Shown here: one piece after another, positions 61,625 to 64,000 of the stretch | How positions within the stretch are numbered: the stretch's first letter is position 1 | Layout: every line of letters starts with the position of its first letter | Assembly (NCBI GenBank): GCA_032718475.1 | Contig: JAUCBJ010000640.1 | Span: 31,767-95,766 of the forward strand | Direction: 5' to 3' | DNA length: 64,000 nt | Source: Nemertoderma westbladi | Lineage: Eukaryota > Xenacoelomorpha > Nemertodermatida > Nemertodermatidae | Position numbers and translations under genes: made by a program | The notes under the pieces: generated by a model | What the model was told of the DNA's origin: nothing | Database searches by the model: none | Seen by the model: only the letters and a program-made list of their open reading frames with translations

Positions 61625-61765
61625 GCACTGTCACAACTCCCTATCCCCCATGATTTTCGCGAGATTATCCGCATCTTCAGAGGCCATAGTGTCCTTTAGG
61701 AGGCGTCTCACGAAAGTCATGGGATGTCCACCATGCTTATTTTCTCCATGGGGCTGCTAAAGCAC
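61625..61765 (-). pseudogene. LINE C-terminal relic, minus strand
   Basis: The minus-strand frame reads QPHGENKHGGHPMTFV, then RRLLKDT, and later IMGDREL. This follows the same plan as the LINE C-terminus at 57,760-57,870 (GRPAITYIDQLERDT, ENREAW). It is short, bounded by stops, and a separate and older insertion. GATGCTATGCCGGCTTA-like sequence occurs twice beside it (about 61,516 and 61,598). Confidence 0.65.
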
Positions 61766-61778
61766 AAGATTGTCGCTG

Positions 61779-62015
61779 TACACCCTCTTTAAACCCCACT
61801 ATAACTCCACCCCCCCCCCCCCCCCCCCCCTCCCCCCACCACCACACCCCACACAACTAAACCAGTGCCCAATCCCAATATCACACCTCCAACACACCCC
61901 GCTCACTTCACCATAACCCAACCCCTCTTCCCAGACCATACCCCAAACCCCCCACCTCACCCCAGCATACGCCTCCCCACCAAACCCGAACCCACCCTAC
62001 CCAACTAACAATAAT
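61779..62015. repeat. G-depleted, C/A-rich tract
   Basis: In these 237 bases I count seven G on the + strand. The tract opens with a run of 21 C and continues as mixed CCCA/ACCC-like sequence without a fixed period. It lies between the LINE relic and a tRNA-like fragment. Confidence 0.85.
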
Positions 62016-62630
62016 GCCACTATATCTCGCCTATAAAAATAATCTGTCTGATTTTAAGTTGGATACTAACCGCTAGACCGTCTTCTGTTTACAGAGTTGC
62101 GTTTTTTCCACGCCATCATGTTTATTGGTTCTAAAACTAAAACAAAACATAAAAACATTTATATCTGGTATAGAAAAGTGGGTAAAATGGTGGTGTAAAG
62201 GATACCTGCACCCACACCTACACAACTACCCCCTGAGGCCTAGTAAGACCTTCTGGCGGCTGGCTGGCGCCCAGGGGGAATGAATATGAGATAGCACCCC
62301 CCCCCCCCCCTCGCTAAGCCTCTGACTACCCCTTCGGCAGGTTACAGCGAGACGGGTTTAATTTAGCACAACAATAAACAAGACTTAGGAATACGTTCAC
62401 ACAGCATAAAAGGGGGCGTACTCAAATCAATTAATAGAGACTTTATATTCCAGGAAATGGCGTATTCCGGTTCTATTGTTACTGTAGTTGTAAGATTTAG
62501 GTCTATAATATCATCCCTCAGAAAGTCTGAGAGTATATGTAGTGAACTCAAATTGTACTGACACTACTGTAATTATTAAGTACAGCAACGATTTAATTAC
62601 AAAAGTTATGATTTTATTCAGAACGCATAC

Positions 62631-62727
62631 TTTCGGATTTTGTGCTGCCCCTTCGGGTGTTACGGGTAACAACAACTTTTGTCTCCTCAACGTCTTCCTT
62701 TGGATTGTCGCTAACATTGCAACCCAT
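62631..62727 (-). CDS. Candidate small gene, exon 1 (MGCNVS N-terminus)
   Basis: Minus strand. ATG GGT TGC AAT GTT AGC begins 32 codons, followed by donor GTATGC. The start MGCNVS fits N-myristoylation at Gly2 with palmitoylation at Cys3. Then come acidic NPKEDVEE and basic VVVTRNTRRGS. The split phase (one base left over) fits the exon at 61,165, which needs exactly one base; the joined product would be about 104 residues. TRRGS is echoed as ITRRGS in exon 2, and both fit a basophilic-kinase site (RRxS). No family recognised; unsupported by transcript data. Confidence 0.42.
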
Positions 62728-64000
62728 TGTTTAATCACCACATAAATTATTGTATAAATCTACACTACATTGTATATTTAAATTATAAATATTTATTATT
62801 CGTTATTTATAAAAATACTTCTACAATACAATATGAACATTGAACAACCACTATAACCATATACAGTATGCCTGTGCACATTAAGCCTTTCATTTATTAT
62901 TTGAAAACATATTTACACCTGTTTTTACATGTTAACTTTTCGGAAATTGGTCATATGCGCTGCGCATACTACATTAAAACCATAAGGCGCCACTATCCTG
63001 TAGCTTCCAATAGCCAAAGATACGAGGCAAACTTCGTCCTCAAGAAAGCTATGCCTACGCCCAATCTTCGCCCAGTGTTTATTATTTTGACATGCAATTT
63101 CTTTATTGTTGATTACATGCCACTGTAACCTGTTCCGAATTCAATTATTTCAATGTATAACATATTGATAAAAATAAGTTAATTTGGGGAAGACCCTATT
63201 ACCCTTGCGACATGAATGTTCAGTAATTATCTTAAACATAAAGCACCGGGCTGATTACATCCACCGTCTGGGTCTCAGTTGCTTTTTAGTTACGGTAATT
63301 GCTGTGGGGCTATCGACAAGTAAGTGGGTTTGCATTGCATACGTGTAGTACCGGAACCGGTACCGCTGTGTTGCAACTTTTGTCTGTAGTTCTCTCTATC
63401 GGCATATATTTGAAGGCTAATAACTCAAGTCAATCTTTGACGAAATTAAACCAAACTTGGTACTTGGTAGTCTGTCAAAAGTTTGAAATAAAATATGCGT
63501 GGGGTGATTCAGCAGTTCACCAGTGTCCCGCTAGAGGTCCACTTGGCAACTTGGCAATGGTTGAAATAAGCTTGCTCGCTTACTTATTATTTCGTCCTGG
63601 CGAAGGCCCCACGAACGTAATGGCCTGCTAAAAGTAAATTATTTTAATAACTAAATATAAAGCCATATATTGTATAATCTTTAAATACTTATATTATAAA
63701 TTTTGAAAATAACACAGGATATACCGGTACCTTACTAAAATTTTAAATGGTATTACAAACATTAAAAAGTTATTGCCCAATAAGGTTATATATATATAAC
63801 CTTTGCCTGTTTTGATATGTTTTGGACAAAGAAATAGAAGCGTATCAATGGAATATATCAGTCCAGTAATGCATTATCAGCCAATGAGCTGGAGTCACCA
63901 ACGAAGCGGTATTGTTACTGGTTTGATGGAATCCAACACATTATTTTATTTGGCACAGAAAGAAATATATTTCAAACCACAATAGCGCGTTGTAATATGA
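62728..64000. other. Right-edge stretch without supported genes
   Basis: AT-rich DNA. The segment at about 63,300-63,625 is GC-richer and reads like a diverged dispersed repeat (CCAAACTTGGTACTTGGTAG, TGTCCCGCTAGAGG), but I cannot name it. A perfect 22-bp palindrome (AAGGTTATATA and its complement) sits at 63,782-63,803. The short open frames here have no domain, splice or codon evidence. Confidence 0.4.

Larger units (their letters stand above)
61166..62630. other. Possible intron of the minus-strand candidate gene
   Basis: 1.47 kb that would be the intron of the candidate small gene. It contains a LINE C-terminal relic, the G-depleted tract and a second C-run at about 62,298-62,310. A stretch near 62,050-62,085 resembles a tRNA A box on the minus strand (GGTCTAGCGGTTAGTATCC) but has no B box. 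Confidence 0.4.

Noticed and set aside
61477-61674. 65-codon minus-strand frame
   Set aside because: Out of frame with the LINE C-terminal motifs that occupy the same place.
62045-62090. tRNA gene on the minus strand
   Set aside because: Only an A-box-like stretch is present; no B box and no cloverleaf can be drawn.
62868-63631. Frames of 86 and 110 codons on the + strand
   Set aside because: No domains, splice logic or codon signal; the second overlaps what looks like a dispersed repeat.

Overview
The window is animal nuclear DNA, most likely from a marine invertebrate. The evidence is a multi-exon gene with GT-AG introns, decayed non-LTR retrotransposons, a tRNA-derived SINE, a foldback element and AT-rich non-coding DNA. 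Nothing bacterial or organellar is visible. I cannot name the phylum from sequence alone.

Layout. (1) 1-49,663: one uninterrupted satellite array, mostly 42-bp units with 45-bp and 41-bp variants, about 1,160 copies by length. It is open at the left edge of the window. (2) 49,835-58,093, + strand: seven exons that join in phase and encode the C-terminal part of a TRPM2-like protein: a coiled-coil segment, a low-complexity linker, and a complete NUDT9-homology (ADP-ribose-binding) domain ending in a stop. The first visible exon begins mid-codon behind an acceptor, so the satellite array probably lies inside an intron of this gene. (3) The introns carry parasites. Intron 2 holds a 621-bp inverted-repeat element, an older relative, a GC-rich transposon-protein fragment and a G-run minisatellite. 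Intron 4 holds a SINE. Intron 6 holds a decayed LINE with a nested insertion. (4) 58,094-64,000: mostly non-coding DNA with a 63-bp minisatellite, a LINE C-terminal relic on the minus strand, a strongly G-depleted C-rich tract and a candidate two-exon small gene on the minus strand (about 104 residues, N-terminus MGCNVS).

The most unusual signal is in the satellite. Almost every unit carries, in the sense direction of the host gene, a near-perfect 5' splice site (GAG|GTGAGT) whose last bases run almost directly into a canonical poly(A) signal (AATAAA). If the array is intronic, the pre-mRNA would carry over a thousand paired U1-binding and cleavage/polyadenylation signals. The opposite strand of the same unit is stop-free in one frame, and because most length variants are 42 or 45 bp this frame stays open for kilobases. 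The array also has datable higher-order structure, including an exact 3,717-bp tandem duplication with private point mutations. The NUDT9-homology domain has lost the recognisable Nudix catalytic motif, which suggests a ligand-sensing rather than hydrolytic role.
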